Shown one piece after another: positions 7,444 through 15,553 of a DNA stretch of 64,000 bases. The translations under genes and the position numbers were made by a program. Positions within the stretch are counted from its first letter, which is position 1. The number at the start of each line of letters is the position of its first letter. Below the pieces are notes generated by a model. It had not been told where the DNA came from and searched no databases. It saw only the letters and a list, made by a program, of their open reading frames with translations. This DNA is from Asanoa sp040676615 (GTDB lineage Bacteria; Actinomycetota; Actinomycetes; Mycobacteriales; Micromonosporaceae), in NCBI RefSeq assembly GCF_040676615.1, contig NZ_JBFAPI010000023.1:1-64000 (forward strand), given 5' to 3'.

Positions 7444-8475
7444 TCAGGCCTGGGGCGTGTGCTCCGGCGGCACGACCTCGTCCGCGCGCACCGGCCCGGG
7501 CGGGGTGCCGTCGCCGAACGGGCGACCGCCGAGGGCCTCCCGGCCGTGCGGGGCGAGCCAGCCCGACAGGTCCGGGCCCAGCGGCACGATCCCGGTCGGG
7601 TTGATGTCGCGGTGCACCTCGTAGTAGTGCCGCTTGATGTGGTCGAAGTCGACCGTGTCGCCGAAGCCGGGCGTCGCGAACAGGTCGCGGGCGTAGGCCC
7701 AGAGCACCGGCATCTCGCTGAGCTTCTGCCGGTTGCACTTGAAGTGCCCGTGGTAGACGGCGTCGAACCGGACGAGCGTGGTGAACAGCCGCACGTCGGC
7801 CTCGGTGATCGTGTCGCCGACCAGGTAGCGCTGCCCGGCCAGCCGCTCGGAGAGCAGGTCGAGACGGTCGAAGAGCCGGTGGTACGCCTTCTCGTAGGCC
7901 TCCTGCGTCCCCGCGAAACCGGCCCGGTAGACGCCGTTGTTGACGTCGCGGAACACGCCGTCGTTGACCTCGTCGATCTCGGCGCGCAGCGCCTCGGGGT
8001 AGAGCTGCGGCGCGCCCGGCCGCTGGTAGTCGGTCCACTCCAGCGACATGTCGATGGTGATCTGCGGGTAGTCGTTGGTCACCACCTCGCCGGTCGTGAC
8101 GTCGACGATGGCCGGCACGGTGATGCCGCGGTCGTACCCGGGGAAGCGCTTGAAGAACGCCTCCTGCAACCGCTCCATCCCGAGCACCGGGTCACGCCCG
8201 CCCGGTGCCAGGTCGAACGTCCAGCTGCGCTTGTCGTGGGTCGGCCCGGCGATGGCCATCGAGATCGCGTCTTCCAGGCCGAGCAGCCGGCGGACGATGA
8301 CCGCCCGGCTGGCCCACGGGCAGGCCCGGCTGACCACCAGCCGGTAGCGGCCAGGCTCGACCGGGTAGCCGTCGCGCCCGTCGCGGGTGATCCGGCTGGC
8401 GATGTAGCGCTGGTCACGGGTGAACTCACCGGCGGGGTTGACGTAGACGCCCTGCCCGGTCGTGGCTTCCGACAT
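7444..8475 (-). CDS. Glutathionyl-hydroquinone reductase-like protein (ECM4/YqjG, omega-type GST)
   Basis: 343 residues. An N-terminal thioredoxin-like domain carries SRACPWASRAVIVRR, the conserved CPWA motif with the nucleophilic Cys of S-glutathionyl-hydroquinone reductases. Further family blocks are DPVLGMERLQEAF, TVPAIVDVTTGEVVTNDYPQ and, in the helical C-terminal domain, FNRQ-like CNRQKLSEMPVLWAYARDLF. The proteins reduce thiol-quinone conjugates. Actinomycetes normally contain mycothiol rather than glutathione, so the physiological thiol may differ. ATG 8475 has GGGAG close upstream; ATG 8484 is an equally possible start. Its 3' end borders the SoxR box, but it is transcribed toward, not from, that promoter. 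Confidence 0.87.
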   Translation of the reverse strand: MSEATTGQGVYVNPAGEFTRDQRYIASRITRDGRDGYPVEPGRYRLVVSRACPWASRAVIVRRLLGLEDAISMAIAGPTHDKRSWTFDLAPGGRDPVLGMERLQEAFFKRFPGYDRGITVPAIVDVTTGEVVTNDYPQITIDMSLEWTDYQRPGAPQLYPEALRAEIDEVNDGVFRDVNNGVYRAGFAGTQEAYEKAYHRLFDRLDLLSERLAGQRYLVGDTITEADVRLFTTLVRFDAVYHGHFKCNRQKLSEMPVLWAYARDLFATPGFGDTVDFDHIKRHYYEVHRDINPTGIVPLGPDLSGWLAPHGREALGGRPFGDGTPPGPVRADEVVPPEHTPQA

Positions 8476-8608
8476 GGCTCCCATACTGCCTCGCGTTTCT
8501 GGGGATTGCCGGGCGTGAATCTTCCCCCCGGCTTGCGCGCCGGGGTAGCTTGGCCAAGCATCGATGCTGGTCGAGTTTCCCGTCCCGAGCGCCAGGAGGC
8601 AGTCATCC

Positions 8609-9586
8609 ATGTGCGTCAACGACCACGAAGCACACCAGAGCGCCCAACCGCTGGGTGAGGAGCAGCTACGCACCCTGACCAGGCGCGGCGCGCTGCGGGC
8701 CGCGGGCGTCGCGGCCGCGGCCGGCGCCGTCGGAGCGGTGGGCCTGGGCGCCGCGCCGGCCAGTGCCGGCGGGCACGGCGGCGGCAGCCACGGCCGGGTG
8801 CCCCGTGACCACATCAGCGTGCAGCTCTACACCCTGCGCGACCAACTGGCGGCCGACCTGGAGGGGACGCTGGCCGCGCTCGCCGACATCGGCTACACCC
8901 GGGTCGAACACGCCGGGTTCGTCGGGCGCACCGCGGCGCAGTTCAAGGCCGCCCTCGACGCCGTCGGCCTGCGCTCGACGTCCGGGCACGTGGGCATACC
9001 CCAGCCGTTCGACGCCGCGACCTGGCAGCGGGCCCTGGCCGACTCGCGGCTGCTCGGCTCGCGCTACATCGTCCACCCGTTCTTCGGGGTCGGCGCCAAC
9101 GGCATCATCCGCGACTCGGCGACCTGGCGGGCGTTCGCCCGCGACCTGAACAAGGCCGGCGCGCTGGCCCGCAAGGCCGGGCTCGACTTCGGCTATCACA
9201 ACCACCACTACGAGTTCTTCCGCCTCGATGGTGGCACCCGCACCGGCTACGACATCATCACCGAGGAAACCGACCCCGACCTGGTGCACCTGGAGATGGA
9301 CCTGTTCTGGGTCACCCGGGGCGCCAGCGACCCGGTCGACCTGATCCGGGCCAACCGCGGCCGGATCCGCCAGTTCCACGTGAAGGACATGAACGACGCG
9401 GGATCGTTCGAAGACGCCGGCCAGGGCCTGATCAACTTCGCCCGGATCTTCGAGCACGGGCGCGAGGCGGGCATCGACGAGTTCATCATCGAGCGCGACG
9501 ACGCCGGCATCGCGCCCCGGGTGCCCGCGGACGCGATCACCACCGCCCGGGTCGGCTACAACTACCTGGCCAACCTTCGGTTCTAG
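8609..9586 (+). CDS. Tat-exported sugar phosphate isomerase/epimerase-like TIM-barrel protein
   Basis: 325 residues. The leader contains the twin-arginine motif TRRGALRA followed by an Ala-rich hydrophobic stretch ending in APASA, so it is probably folded in the cytoplasm and exported. The remainder is a xylose-isomerase-like barrel: ISVQLYTLRDQL (strand 1), IGYTRVEHAGFVG, DFGYHNHHYEF with candidate metal ligands, HLEMDLFWV, FHVKDM and FIIERDD. Exported members act on sugars or inositol derivatives; the substrate is not known. ATG 8609 is chosen because AGGAGG lies nine bases upstream, and the Tat motif then falls about 33 residues in. Confidence 0.85.
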   Translation: MCVNDHEAHQSAQPLGEEQLRTLTRRGALRAAGVAAAAGAVGAVGLGAAPASAGGHGGGSHGRVPRDHISVQLYTLRDQLAADLEGTLAALADIGYTRVEHAGFVGRTAAQFKAALDAVGLRSTSGHVGIPQPFDAATWQRALADSRLLGSRYIVHPFFGVGANGIIRDSATWRAFARDLNKAGALARKAGLDFGYHNHHYEFFRLDGGTRTGYDIITEETDPDLVHLEMDLFWVTRGASDPVDLIRANRGRIRQFHVKDMNDAGSFEDAGQGLINFARIFEHGREAGIDEFIIERDDAGIAPRVPADAITTARVGYNYLANLRF

Positions 9587-9601
9587 CTTTCGTACGGAGC
9601 G

Positions 9602-9631
9602 GGCCGCGGCTCAGCCGACTGTGCCGCGGCC
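9602..9631. terminator. Bidirectional hairpin between convergent genes
   Basis: GGCCGCGGC (9602-9610) pairs with GCCGCGGCC (9623-9631) around a 12-nt loop, between the stops of the TIM-barrel gene and the metalloprotease gene. Confidence 0.55.
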
Positions 9632-9652
9632 GAACTCCTCGCTTTCGACCTT

Positions 9653-10195
9653 CTAAGCAGCCGGTTGCCAGACGAAGGTCTGCGCCGGGACCCGGCTGGT
9701 GACCGAACGGAAGCGGCTGTTCACGTCTGCTGCCTCGCGGCTGTTGGGGAAGGCGTTGGTGCAGGAGACCGGCGCGCTGCTGCCGGACATGAGGTCGGCG
9801 CACAGGCCGGTGCGGCGGTCGGGCAGGCCGAGGATGTGGCCGAACTCGTGTGTGGAGATTCGTGGCTGGTAGTAGCCGTCGTTGACCGCCTCGCGGCCCA
9901 TGTACCAGTAGCCGTTGCCGAGCGACGTCGTGTAGGTGCGCGGCCAGCCGTTGTCGGCGTAGACCCGGATGTTGGGCGTGCGGCCCGCGGGCACGGGTTC
10001 CAGGCGGACGTTGGTCACCCGGCTGTTCCAGTTCTGCGCGCCCTGGTGGACCACCGACACGAACTCCTGTGCCTGGCTCGCGTCGTAGTAGAGCACCCGG
10101 ACCGCGGCCTGGGCCACGCCGGCCGATGCGAGTTGCACGCCGACCATGGCGGCCGCGACCAGCGCGAGGGTGAACAGTCTGCGGCGTAGGACCAT
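9653..10195 (-). CDS. Snapalysin-type secreted zinc metalloprotease (M7 family)
   Basis: 180 residues. A signal peptide (MVLRRRLFTLALVAAAMVGV, ending near AQA) gives a mature protein of about 150 residues. ISTHEFGHILGLPDRR is the extended zinc motif HExxHxxGxxD, whose aspartate as third ligand is diagnostic of snapalysin, the small neutral protease of Streptomyces. Two cysteines (LCADLMSGS and SCTNAFP) frame the Met-turn region. It should digest extracellular protein. Streptomyces snapalysin genes usually lie beside a LysR activator; none is adjacent here. ATG 10195 follows GAGGAGG and replaces longer in-frame possibilities. Confidence 0.9.
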   Translation of the reverse strand: MVLRRRLFTLALVAAAMVGVQLASAGVAQAAVRVLYYDASQAQEFVSVVHQGAQNWNSRVTNVRLEPVPAGRTPNIRVYADNGWPRTYTTSLGNGYWYMGREAVNDGYYQPRISTHEFGHILGLPDRRTGLCADLMSGSSAPVSCTNAFPNSREAADVNSRFRSVTSRVPAQTFVWQPAA

Positions 10196-10395
10196 CGGGA
10201 GGCCTCCTCGTGGGATGGGTGGCTCCCAGGGTATCGAGATACATCGATCAGTTGGCCATCCCGGCGGGCACCTACCGCGGCGGGATGGTATGGCAAGCCC
10301 TACCCCCGGTTGGGTTGCCAGTGGCAATGACGGGGCGCGTTCGGGCCGGAAGAGTGCTGGAGGTAGGGGTGCTGCGTCGGTGAGGGGGACCGGGG

Positions 10396-10560
10396 ATGGA
10401 ACGGCGGTACACAGTGGGCATCCGGTTGGCGGCGTTGTTGCTGCTGGTCGGGCTCGGCGTGACGGCGGGTGGGGTGCTCGGACGGTTGCCGGCGGTGGCC
10501 GACCTGACGCGGCTGCCGTCGGTGCCGCCGGTCGGTTGGGTGGTCGGCGGAGGTCGCTGA
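10396..10560 (+). CDS. Small single-span membrane protein, 54 residues
   Basis: A short open frame with one transmembrane segment (about residues 9-29, IRLAALLLLVGLGVTAGGVL) after a positively charged start (MERRYT), then a Pro/Gly-rich tail. A purine-rich stretch (GAGGGGGACCGGGG) precedes the ATG, and third positions are strongly GC. No family recognised. It stands alone between the protease promoter region and the next hydrolase gene. Confidence 0.45.
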   Translation: MERRYTVGIRLAALLLLVGLGVTAGGVLGRLPAVADLTRLPSVPPVGWVVGGGR

Positions 10561-10653
10561 GCGACGCGCCGAAGCTTCCGTGACATTTCAGGCATAAGCC
10601 GCGTTATTGAATGCGGGCTCGTGCCTGCCCCCAGAACACCCACGGAGGCTTTG

Positions 10654-11493
10654 TTGAAGAGAATCCTGGTCGCGCCGCTGCGGCGATTGACGCTGCTGAT
10701 CGCGATCTGCGCGCTCGCCTCGCTCGCCGTGCCGTCCGCGGTCGCCGCGGCTCGCCCCGCGACCGTCGAAGACGCCTACCCGGTCAAGCCGACGATCGTG
10801 CTGGTGCACGGCGCCTGGGCCGACGGCTCGTCATGGAACGGCGTCACCCAACGTTTGCAGGAGGCCGGCTATCCGGTCCGGGTGCCCCCCAACCCGCTGC
10901 GCAGCCTGCCCGGCGACAGCGAGACGATCGGCGACTTCCTCTCCACCATCTCGGGGCCGATCGTCCTGGTCGGACACTCGTACGGCGGCGCGGTCATCAC
11001 CAACGTCGCGACCGGAAACCCGAACGTGCGCGCACTGGTCTACGTGGACGCGTTCGTTCCGGACGAGGGCGAGACCGTCGCCCCGCTGGTCGGCGACGAC
11101 TCGGTGCTCTCGGGTGACCCGGCGCTGGTCTTCGACTTCGTGCCGTTCCCGGGCGCCGCACAGGGCGACGCCGACCTCTACCTGAAGGAATCGGTCTTCC
11201 TCAGCGGCTTCGCCACCGGCCTGCCGACCGAGGCGGCCCGGGTGCTGTGGGCCAGCCAGCGCCCGCTCGTGGCCAGCGCCAGCAACCAGCCGTCCGGGCC
11301 GCCGGCCTGGAAGACCATCAGGTCGTGGTACGTGCTGGGCGAACGGGACCAGGTCATCCCGCCGGACCGCCAGCGGGCGATGGCCGAGCGCGCGGGTTCG
11401 GCGATCGCCAAGGTCGACGCCGGGCACCTGTCGCTGATCACCAATCCCGACGAGGTGACGGCGGTCATCCTCGACGCGGTGCAGCACTCCTGA
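10654..11493 (+). CDS. Secreted alpha/beta hydrolase
   Basis: 279 residues. The N-terminus (LKRILVAPLRRLTLLIAICA) is a signal peptide ending near AVAAARP. The mature domain has IVLVHGAWADGSSWNGV (oxyanion region), nucleophile elbow GHSYGG, acid in GERDQVIPPDRQ and His in DAGHLSLITNP. This is the salicylate-esterase/EstC-like group common in soil bacteria, which hydrolyses small esters. The frame is open from GTG 10621, but GGAGG at 10644-10648 lies inside that extension, so TTG 10654 is the better start. Substrate unknown. Confidence 0.85.
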   Translation: MKRILVAPLRRLTLLIAICALASLAVPSAVAAARPATVEDAYPVKPTIVLVHGAWADGSSWNGVTQRLQEAGYPVRVPPNPLRSLPGDSETIGDFLSTISGPIVLVGHSYGGAVITNVATGNPNVRALVYVDAFVPDEGETVAPLVGDDSVLSGDPALVFDFVPFPGAAQGDADLYLKESVFLSGFATGLPTEAARVLWASQRPLVASASNQPSGPPAWKTIRSWYVLGERDQVIPPDRQRAMAERAGSAIAKVDAGHLSLITNPDEVTAVILDAVQHS

Positions 11494-11499
11494 GTTTTC

Positions 11500-11532
11500 C
11501 GGTGCGGCCGGCCCTAACGGCTGGCCGCACCG
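11500..11532. terminator. Hairpin at the convergent hydrolase/rnhA junction
   Basis: CGGTGCGGCC (11500-11509) pairs with GGCCGCACCG (11523-11532). It spans the short gap and the last codons of rnhA, and may serve both genes. Confidence 0.5.
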
Positions 11533-11966
11533 TCACGGGCTTCCCGAAGGCCGCGGTTGGCCAGGCCGTCGGCGCGGTCGTTCTCCGGGTGGCCGGAGTG
11601 GCCCTTGACCCAGAACCAGCTCACCTCGTGCGGCGCCAGGGCCGCTTCGAGCCGCTGCCACAGGTCGACGTTCTTGACCGGGGTCTTCGCGGCGGTCTGC
11701 CAGCCGTTGGCCTTCCATCGGGGCAGCCACTTGGTGATGCCGTCGCGGACATACACGCTGTCGGTGTGCAGCCGGACCACCACCGGCCGGGTCAGGCTCT
11801 CCAGCGCGCTGATCGGCGCCATCAGCTCCATCCGGTTGTTGGTGGTCGCGGTGGCCTCGCCGCCGCACAGTTCCTTCTCGACCGTGCCGAAGCGCAGGAC
11901 CGCGCCCCAGCCGCCCGGCCCCGGGTTGCCGCTGCACGCGCCGTCTGTCCAGATGTCCACGGTCAT
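11514..11966 (-). CDS. rnhA: Ribonuclease HI
   Basis: 150 residues, the normal size for the stand-alone enzyme that cleaves the RNA strand of RNA-DNA hybrids. The catalytic acidic residues are visible: Asp8 in DIWTDGACSGNPGPGGWG, Glu in NNRMELMAPI, Asp in VRLHTDSVYV and the last Asp in ENDRADGLANRG. The basic handle region KWLPRWKANGWQTA is present, so this is the bacterial HI type. It is cytoplasmic and stands alone, convergent with the secreted hydrolase and divergent from the SRPBCC/TetR pair. Confidence 0.96.
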   Translation of the reverse strand: MTVDIWTDGACSGNPGPGGWGAVLRFGTVEKELCGGEATATTNNRMELMAPISALESLTRPVVVRLHTDSVYVRDGITKWLPRWKANGWQTAAKTPVKNVDLWQRLEAALAPHEVSWFWVKGHSGHPENDRADGLANRGLREARDGAASR

Positions 11967-12017
11967 GCCGGCACCCTACCGACGACCGGTGGCCCCCGAC
12001 CGGGCGGCTCGCCCGGA

Positions 12018-12033
12018 TGTACCATCTGGTACA
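12018..12033 (+). promoter_or_regulatory. Palindromic operator touching the SRPBCC start codon
   Basis: TGTACCA-TC-TGGTACA has perfect 7-bp arms and its last base is the A of the ATG at 12033. A site of this size suits a TetR dimer, and the downstream gene of the pair encodes a TetR protein, so autoregulation is likely. No ribosome-binding sequence fits between operator and start, which suggests a leaderless transcript. Confidence 0.65.
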
Positions 12034-12467
12034 TGATGCTGACGACGAGCGCCGACGCCCGCGCCAACCTGGACGCTGCCTGGGCCGTGCTGCGCGACGT
12101 GGCCGACTGGCCGCGCTGGACCGCGTCGATGACGACGGTCGAGCGGCTCGACGAGGGGCCGCTGCGGCTGGGCAGCCGGGCGAGGATCAAGCAGCCCGGC
12201 ATGCAGCCCCTGGTCTGGGAGGTCACCACGTTCGAGGATCGCGCCGAGTTCTCCTGGACGAACCGGTCACCGGGAGTACGCACGGTCGGCCGTCACCTGC
12301 TGCGCGCCAACGACGACGGCTCCACCCGGATCACTCTGGAGCTGCACCAGACCGGCCCGATCGCCGGCCTGCTCAACCTGATGTTCGGCCGGCGCAACCG
12401 GCGCTACCTCGACATGGAGGCGGCGGGCCTGAAGGCCGCGAGCGAAGCCGCCGCCGCGCGCGGGTGA
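12033..12467 (+). CDS. SRPBCC family polyketide-cyclase-like protein
   Basis: 144 residues with a single START-like fold: DAAWAVLRDVADWPRWTASM is the typical first strand-helix, followed by a hydrophobic-cavity sheet (VWEVTTFEDRAEFSWTNR) and the long C-terminal helix RNRRYLDMEAAGLKAASE. It probably binds a hydrophobic small molecule. The gene overlaps the following TetR gene by four bases (GTGA), so the two are translationally coupled; the bound ligand could be the TetR inducer. The start codon is the edge of the operator described above. M34 or later alternatives would cut into the fold. Confidence 0.8.
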   Translation: MMLTTSADARANLDAAWAVLRDVADWPRWTASMTTVERLDEGPLRLGSRARIKQPGMQPLVWEVTTFEDRAEFSWTNRSPGVRTVGRHLLRANDDGSTRITLELHQTGPIAGLLNLMFGRRNRRYLDMEAAGLKAASEAAAARG

Positions 12468-13024
12468 GCGCCGCCCGCGAGGCGCTGCTCGACCGCTGCT
12501 TCGACGTGGTCCGGCGGCGCGGGTTCAGCGACCTGAGCCTGCGCGAGATCGCCGCCGAGGCGGGCACCAGCCACCGGATGCTGATCTATCACTTCGGCTC
12601 CCGCGATGGGCTGCTGGCCGAGGTGGTCGGCCGGATGGAGGCGGCGCAGCGGGCGCTGCTGGCCGACCTGGTCACCGACGACACCGACATCTTCGCGGTC
12701 TCCGCCGCGTTCTGGGCCCACCTGACCACCCCGGACCTGCTGGCCGCGCAGCGGTTGTTCTTCGAGGTGTACGTGCAGGCGCTCTACGGTCGCGAATGGA
12801 CGGCATCCTTTCGCGAGTCGGTGATCCGGGCCTGGGAGGCACCGCTGGTCGAGCTGTTCACCCGGGCCGGTGTCTCCGGTGAGCGGGCTCGGGTGCACGC
12901 GCGGTTGGGGCTCGCGGTCACCCGCGGGCTGGGTCTCGACCTGCTGATGACAGGGGAGCGGGCCGAGGTCGACGCCGCGATGGCACTGTTCGGCGAACTG
13001 GCCCGGCGCGACCTGCGGGGTTGA
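12464..13024 (+). CDS. TetR family transcriptional regulator
   Basis: 186 residues. The N-terminal helix-turn-helix is clear: ALLDRCFDVVRRRGFSDLSL, then EIAAEAGTSHRMLIYHFGSR, a standard TetR recognition helix region. The C-terminal ligand and dimer domain is helical and has no recognised subclass. GTG 12464 overlaps the TGA of the SRPBCC gene, which fixes the start. It probably represses its own operon through the TGTACCA palindrome at 12018-12033. Confidence 0.9.
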   Translation: MSAAREALLDRCFDVVRRRGFSDLSLREIAAEAGTSHRMLIYHFGSRDGLLAEVVGRMEAAQRALLADLVTDDTDIFAVSAAFWAHLTTPDLLAAQRLFFEVYVQALYGREWTASFRESVIRAWEAPLVELFTRAGVSGERARVHARLGLAVTRGLGLDLLMTGERAEVDAAMALFGELARRDLRG

Positions 13025-13031
13025 TCACCGC

Positions 13032-13062
13032 TTGCTCTGCTGCCTATATGGCAGCAGAGCAA
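13032..13062. terminator. Bidirectional hairpin, 13-bp stem
   Basis: TTGCTCTGCTGCC, loop TATAT, GGCAGCAGAGCAA, located between the convergent TetR and MFS genes. It shares its TTGCTCTGC core with the inverted repeat at 1358-1430. Confidence 0.75.
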
Positions 13063-13068
13063 AGCGGG

Positions 13069-14331
13069 TCAAACAGCCGCCTGCGTCGGCACCGCCGCCG
13101 GCTCCGCGCGGACCAGCGACGCCGGTCCCGGCCCGGCCAGCCACCGGAATGTCAGCCCGGCCACGACACACCCCACGCCCTGCACGGTCAGCAGCGTGAT
13201 CACGTCAACGCGGTCGCCCAGCGCACCCGCGATCCCGGCCCCGATCACCGACGCGATCGAGGCGCCCATCCAGATCGCCGAGAACGCGCGGCCGCGCAGC
13301 CGGTCCGGTGTCTCGATCTGGAACAGCGTCCAGATCGCGCCGAGATGGATCCCCACGGGGAGACCGACGACCACGAACAGCGCGAGAACGGGCCAGAACG
13401 CACCGTCCCACCGCGGATAGTTGAAGATCACCACGTCGACCACGCCGAAGAAGGTCCAGCAGGTGGCGATCAGCGGGACCGGTCGGAAGCGCGCGGTGAC
13501 CCGGGTCGCGGCCAGGCTGCCGATGATGCCGCCGACCGCCTGGGCCGACATCAGCCAGCCCAGTTCGCGGCCGCCGGCGTGGAGGGCCTTCGTGACGTAG
13601 ACCGCGAACAGCGTGCCCATCATGCCCTCTCCCACCGACGAGACGGCGATGATGACGAAGATCGCGCGGACGATCCGGTTGCGGCCGACGGCGCGAAGGC
13701 CCTCGGCCAACTCACGCACCAGATGCCGTTCCGGTTCGGTTCCGGGCTCGACGACCGCGCGATGGGTGCCGCGGATCAGACCGCACAGCGCGGCCGCGAT
13801 CGCGAACGTCGCCGCGTCGACCAGCGCCGCGCCGGCCAGGCCGCTGCTCACGGCGATCACGCCGCCGAGGGCCGGGCCGACCAGCCGGGCCAGGTTGTTG
13901 TTGAGCGTGTTGAGCGCGTTGGCGGCGGGCAGCCGGTCGGCGTCGACCAGGCGGGGCAGCAGCGCGTTCTCCGCCGGCTGGAAGAACTGTGCGAGCGCCT
14001 GCGACGTGAAGGCGACCGCGACCACGATCCAGACCCGCTCGGCGTCGTCGACCAGCAGCAGCGGCAGCAGCGCGAAGACCTGCAGGACGTTGGCCACCAC
14101 GACGACCCGCCGCCGGTCCCAGCGGTCGACGTAGACGCCGGCGACCGTGCTGGCGGCGATCGTTCCCAACAGCGACGCCGCCACGACCGTCGCGACCGCG
14201 GCGGGTGAGCCGGTCAGCCCGAGCACCGCGACCGGCAGGGCGATGCCGAGCACCCAGTTCCCGGTCAACGAGATCAGTCCGGCGAAGAACAGCAGGGCGA
14301 AGTCGCGCTGGCGGAGCGGGCCGAGGTCCAC
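13069..14331 (-). CDS. MFS transporter, EntS/MefA-like
   Basis: 420 residues and about 12 hydrophobic helices. The start LGPLRQRDFALLFFAGLISL and the pieces VAGVYVDRWDRRRVVVVANV, FFQPAENALLPRLV and ALNTLNNNLARLVGPALGG are characteristic of the MFS_3 group that includes the enterobactin exporter EntS and macrolide efflux proteins. It most likely exports a siderophore or drug-like compound through the cytoplasmic membrane by proton antiport. It is divergent from the FAD monooxygenase gene and may share the tandem operators at 14376-14404. Confidence 0.85.
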   Translation of the reverse strand: MDLGPLRQRDFALLFFAGLISLTGNWVLGIALPVAVLGLTGSPAAVATVVAASLLGTIAASTVAGVYVDRWDRRRVVVVANVLQVFALLPLLLVDDAERVWIVVAVAFTSQALAQFFQPAENALLPRLVDADRLPAANALNTLNNNLARLVGPALGGVIAVSSGLAGAALVDAATFAIAAALCGLIRGTHRAVVEPGTEPERHLVRELAEGLRAVGRNRIVRAIFVIIAVSSVGEGMMGTLFAVYVTKALHAGGRELGWLMSAQAVGGIIGSLAATRVTARFRPVPLIATCWTFFGVVDVVIFNYPRWDGAFWPVLALFVVVGLPVGIHLGAIWTLFQIETPDRLRGRAFSAIWMGASIASVIGAGIAGALGDRVDVITLLTVQGVGCVVAGLTFRWLAGPGPASLVRAEPAAVPTQAAV

Positions 14332-14375
14332 CCGGCGACTATTCCAGTTCCGCCGGCGTCCCGGGGCCGCTATGC

Positions 14376-14404
14376 TGAATCAAAATTCAGTGAATCAAAA
14401 TTCA
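14376..14404. promoter_or_regulatory. Two tandem palindromic operators, 15-bp spacing
   Basis: TGAAT-CAAA-ATTCA occurs twice in a row (14376-14389 and 14391-14404), separated by one G. Each is a perfect inverted repeat with 5-bp arms. They lie in the divergent promoter region of the MFS and FAD monooxygenase genes, the second ending 15 bases before the monooxygenase ATG. The form fits a TetR or MarR repressor, but neither adjacent gene encodes one. Confidence 0.65.
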
Positions 14405-14419
14405 GGGGAGGTACGCCGA

Positions 14420-15553
14420 ATGCACGCGATCGTCATCGGCGGCGGCGTGGCCGGCACCGTCAGCGCCATCGCACTGCGGCGGCAGGGTGCCGAGGTCACC
14501 CTGTTCGAGGCCCATCCCGACCCGGGTGGCGAGGTCGGCTCGTTCGTCAGCCTGGCCGTCAACGGCCTGCGCGGCCTCGCCGCGATCGACTGCCTGGAGC
14601 GGGTCCGGGCGGTCGGCATGCCGATCGCCCGGTTGCGCATGTGGTCAGCGAAGGGACACGTGATCGCCGACGTGCCGCGCGGCCGCCGGGCCGCCGACCC
14701 GATGCGCAGCATCACCCTGATGCGCGGCCACCTGGTGGCGGAACTGCGGGTGGCGGCCGAGGAGGCGGGCGTCCGCCTGGTGACCGGCGAGCGCCTGACG
14801 GCGGTCGACTCCCGCGGCACGGCCCATTTCGCGAGCGGGCGCTGCGCTACCGGCGACCTGCTGGTCGGGGCCGACGGCATCCGCTCGGTCGTGCGCGGCG
14901 CCCTCGACCCGGCCGCGCCGACGCCCCGCTACGCCGGCGTCTGGGTCATCTCCGGCCGATCACGGGCCGCCGATGCGGGCGGCGGCACCTTCAACATGAC
15001 GGTCGGCGCGCACGGCGCCTTCGTCCACGTCATCCCACCCGACGGCGGCGAGATCTGGTGGCAGGCCCAGGTCAACGCCCCGAACCCACCGGCGGACGAC
15101 ACCGGCGACCGGCTGACCCGCCTCGACACGCTCTTCGCGGCGGAGCCGATCCCCCGCCAGATCATCGCGGCCACCACGCACCTGCACCGGCACAGCGTCA
15201 ACCAGGTGCTGGCACCGGTGCGGGTCTGGCACAACGCCCACACCGTGCTGGTCGGCGACGCGGCCCACCCGGTCGGCGCCGGCCAGGGCGCCTCGATGGC
15301 GATCGAAGACGGCGTCGCCCTGGGCGCCGCGATCGGCGCCGCCGCGACCGTCCGCGATGGCCTGGCCGCCTACGAGGCGGCCCGCCGGGACCGGGTCACC
15401 CGGGTGCTCAGGGCCTCCGACGACAACCGCGAGGTCAAACAGGCCGGCCCGCTCCGCCGTCGCGTCACGGAGGTCGGCATGTCCCTCTTCTTCGCCCGTT
15501 TTTACGAGCGCGCCACGGGTTGGCTCTACGACTACGAACCGGTGCCGCGTTGA
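14420..15553 (+). CDS. FAD-dependent monooxygenase
   Basis: 377 residues, the class A aromatic hydroxylase fold. The N-terminal dinucleotide-binding motif is VIGGGVAGTVSAIALRRQGA, the middle DG motif is LLVGADGIRSVVRGAL and the GD motif is LVGDAAHPVGAGQGASMAIE. The enzyme uses NAD(P)H and oxygen to hydroxylate an aromatic or related substrate and could also inactivate drugs by hydroxylation. ATG 14420 has GGGGAGG upstream. It is divergent from an EntS-like exporter and sits behind two tandem operators, so the pair could modify and remove a toxic compound that is the inducer. Confidence 0.9.
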   Translation: MHAIVIGGGVAGTVSAIALRRQGAEVTLFEAHPDPGGEVGSFVSLAVNGLRGLAAIDCLERVRAVGMPIARLRMWSAKGHVIADVPRGRRAADPMRSITLMRGHLVAELRVAAEEAGVRLVTGERLTAVDSRGTAHFASGRCATGDLLVGADGIRSVVRGALDPAAPTPRYAGVWVISGRSRAADAGGGTFNMTVGAHGAFVHVIPPDGGEIWWQAQVNAPNPPADDTGDRLTRLDTLFAAEPIPRQIIAATTHLHRHSVNQVLAPVRVWHNAHTVLVGDAAHPVGAGQGASMAIEDGVALGAAIGAAATVRDGLAAYEAARRDRVTRVLRASDDNREVKQAGPLRRRVTEVGMSLFFARFYERATGWLYDYEPVPR

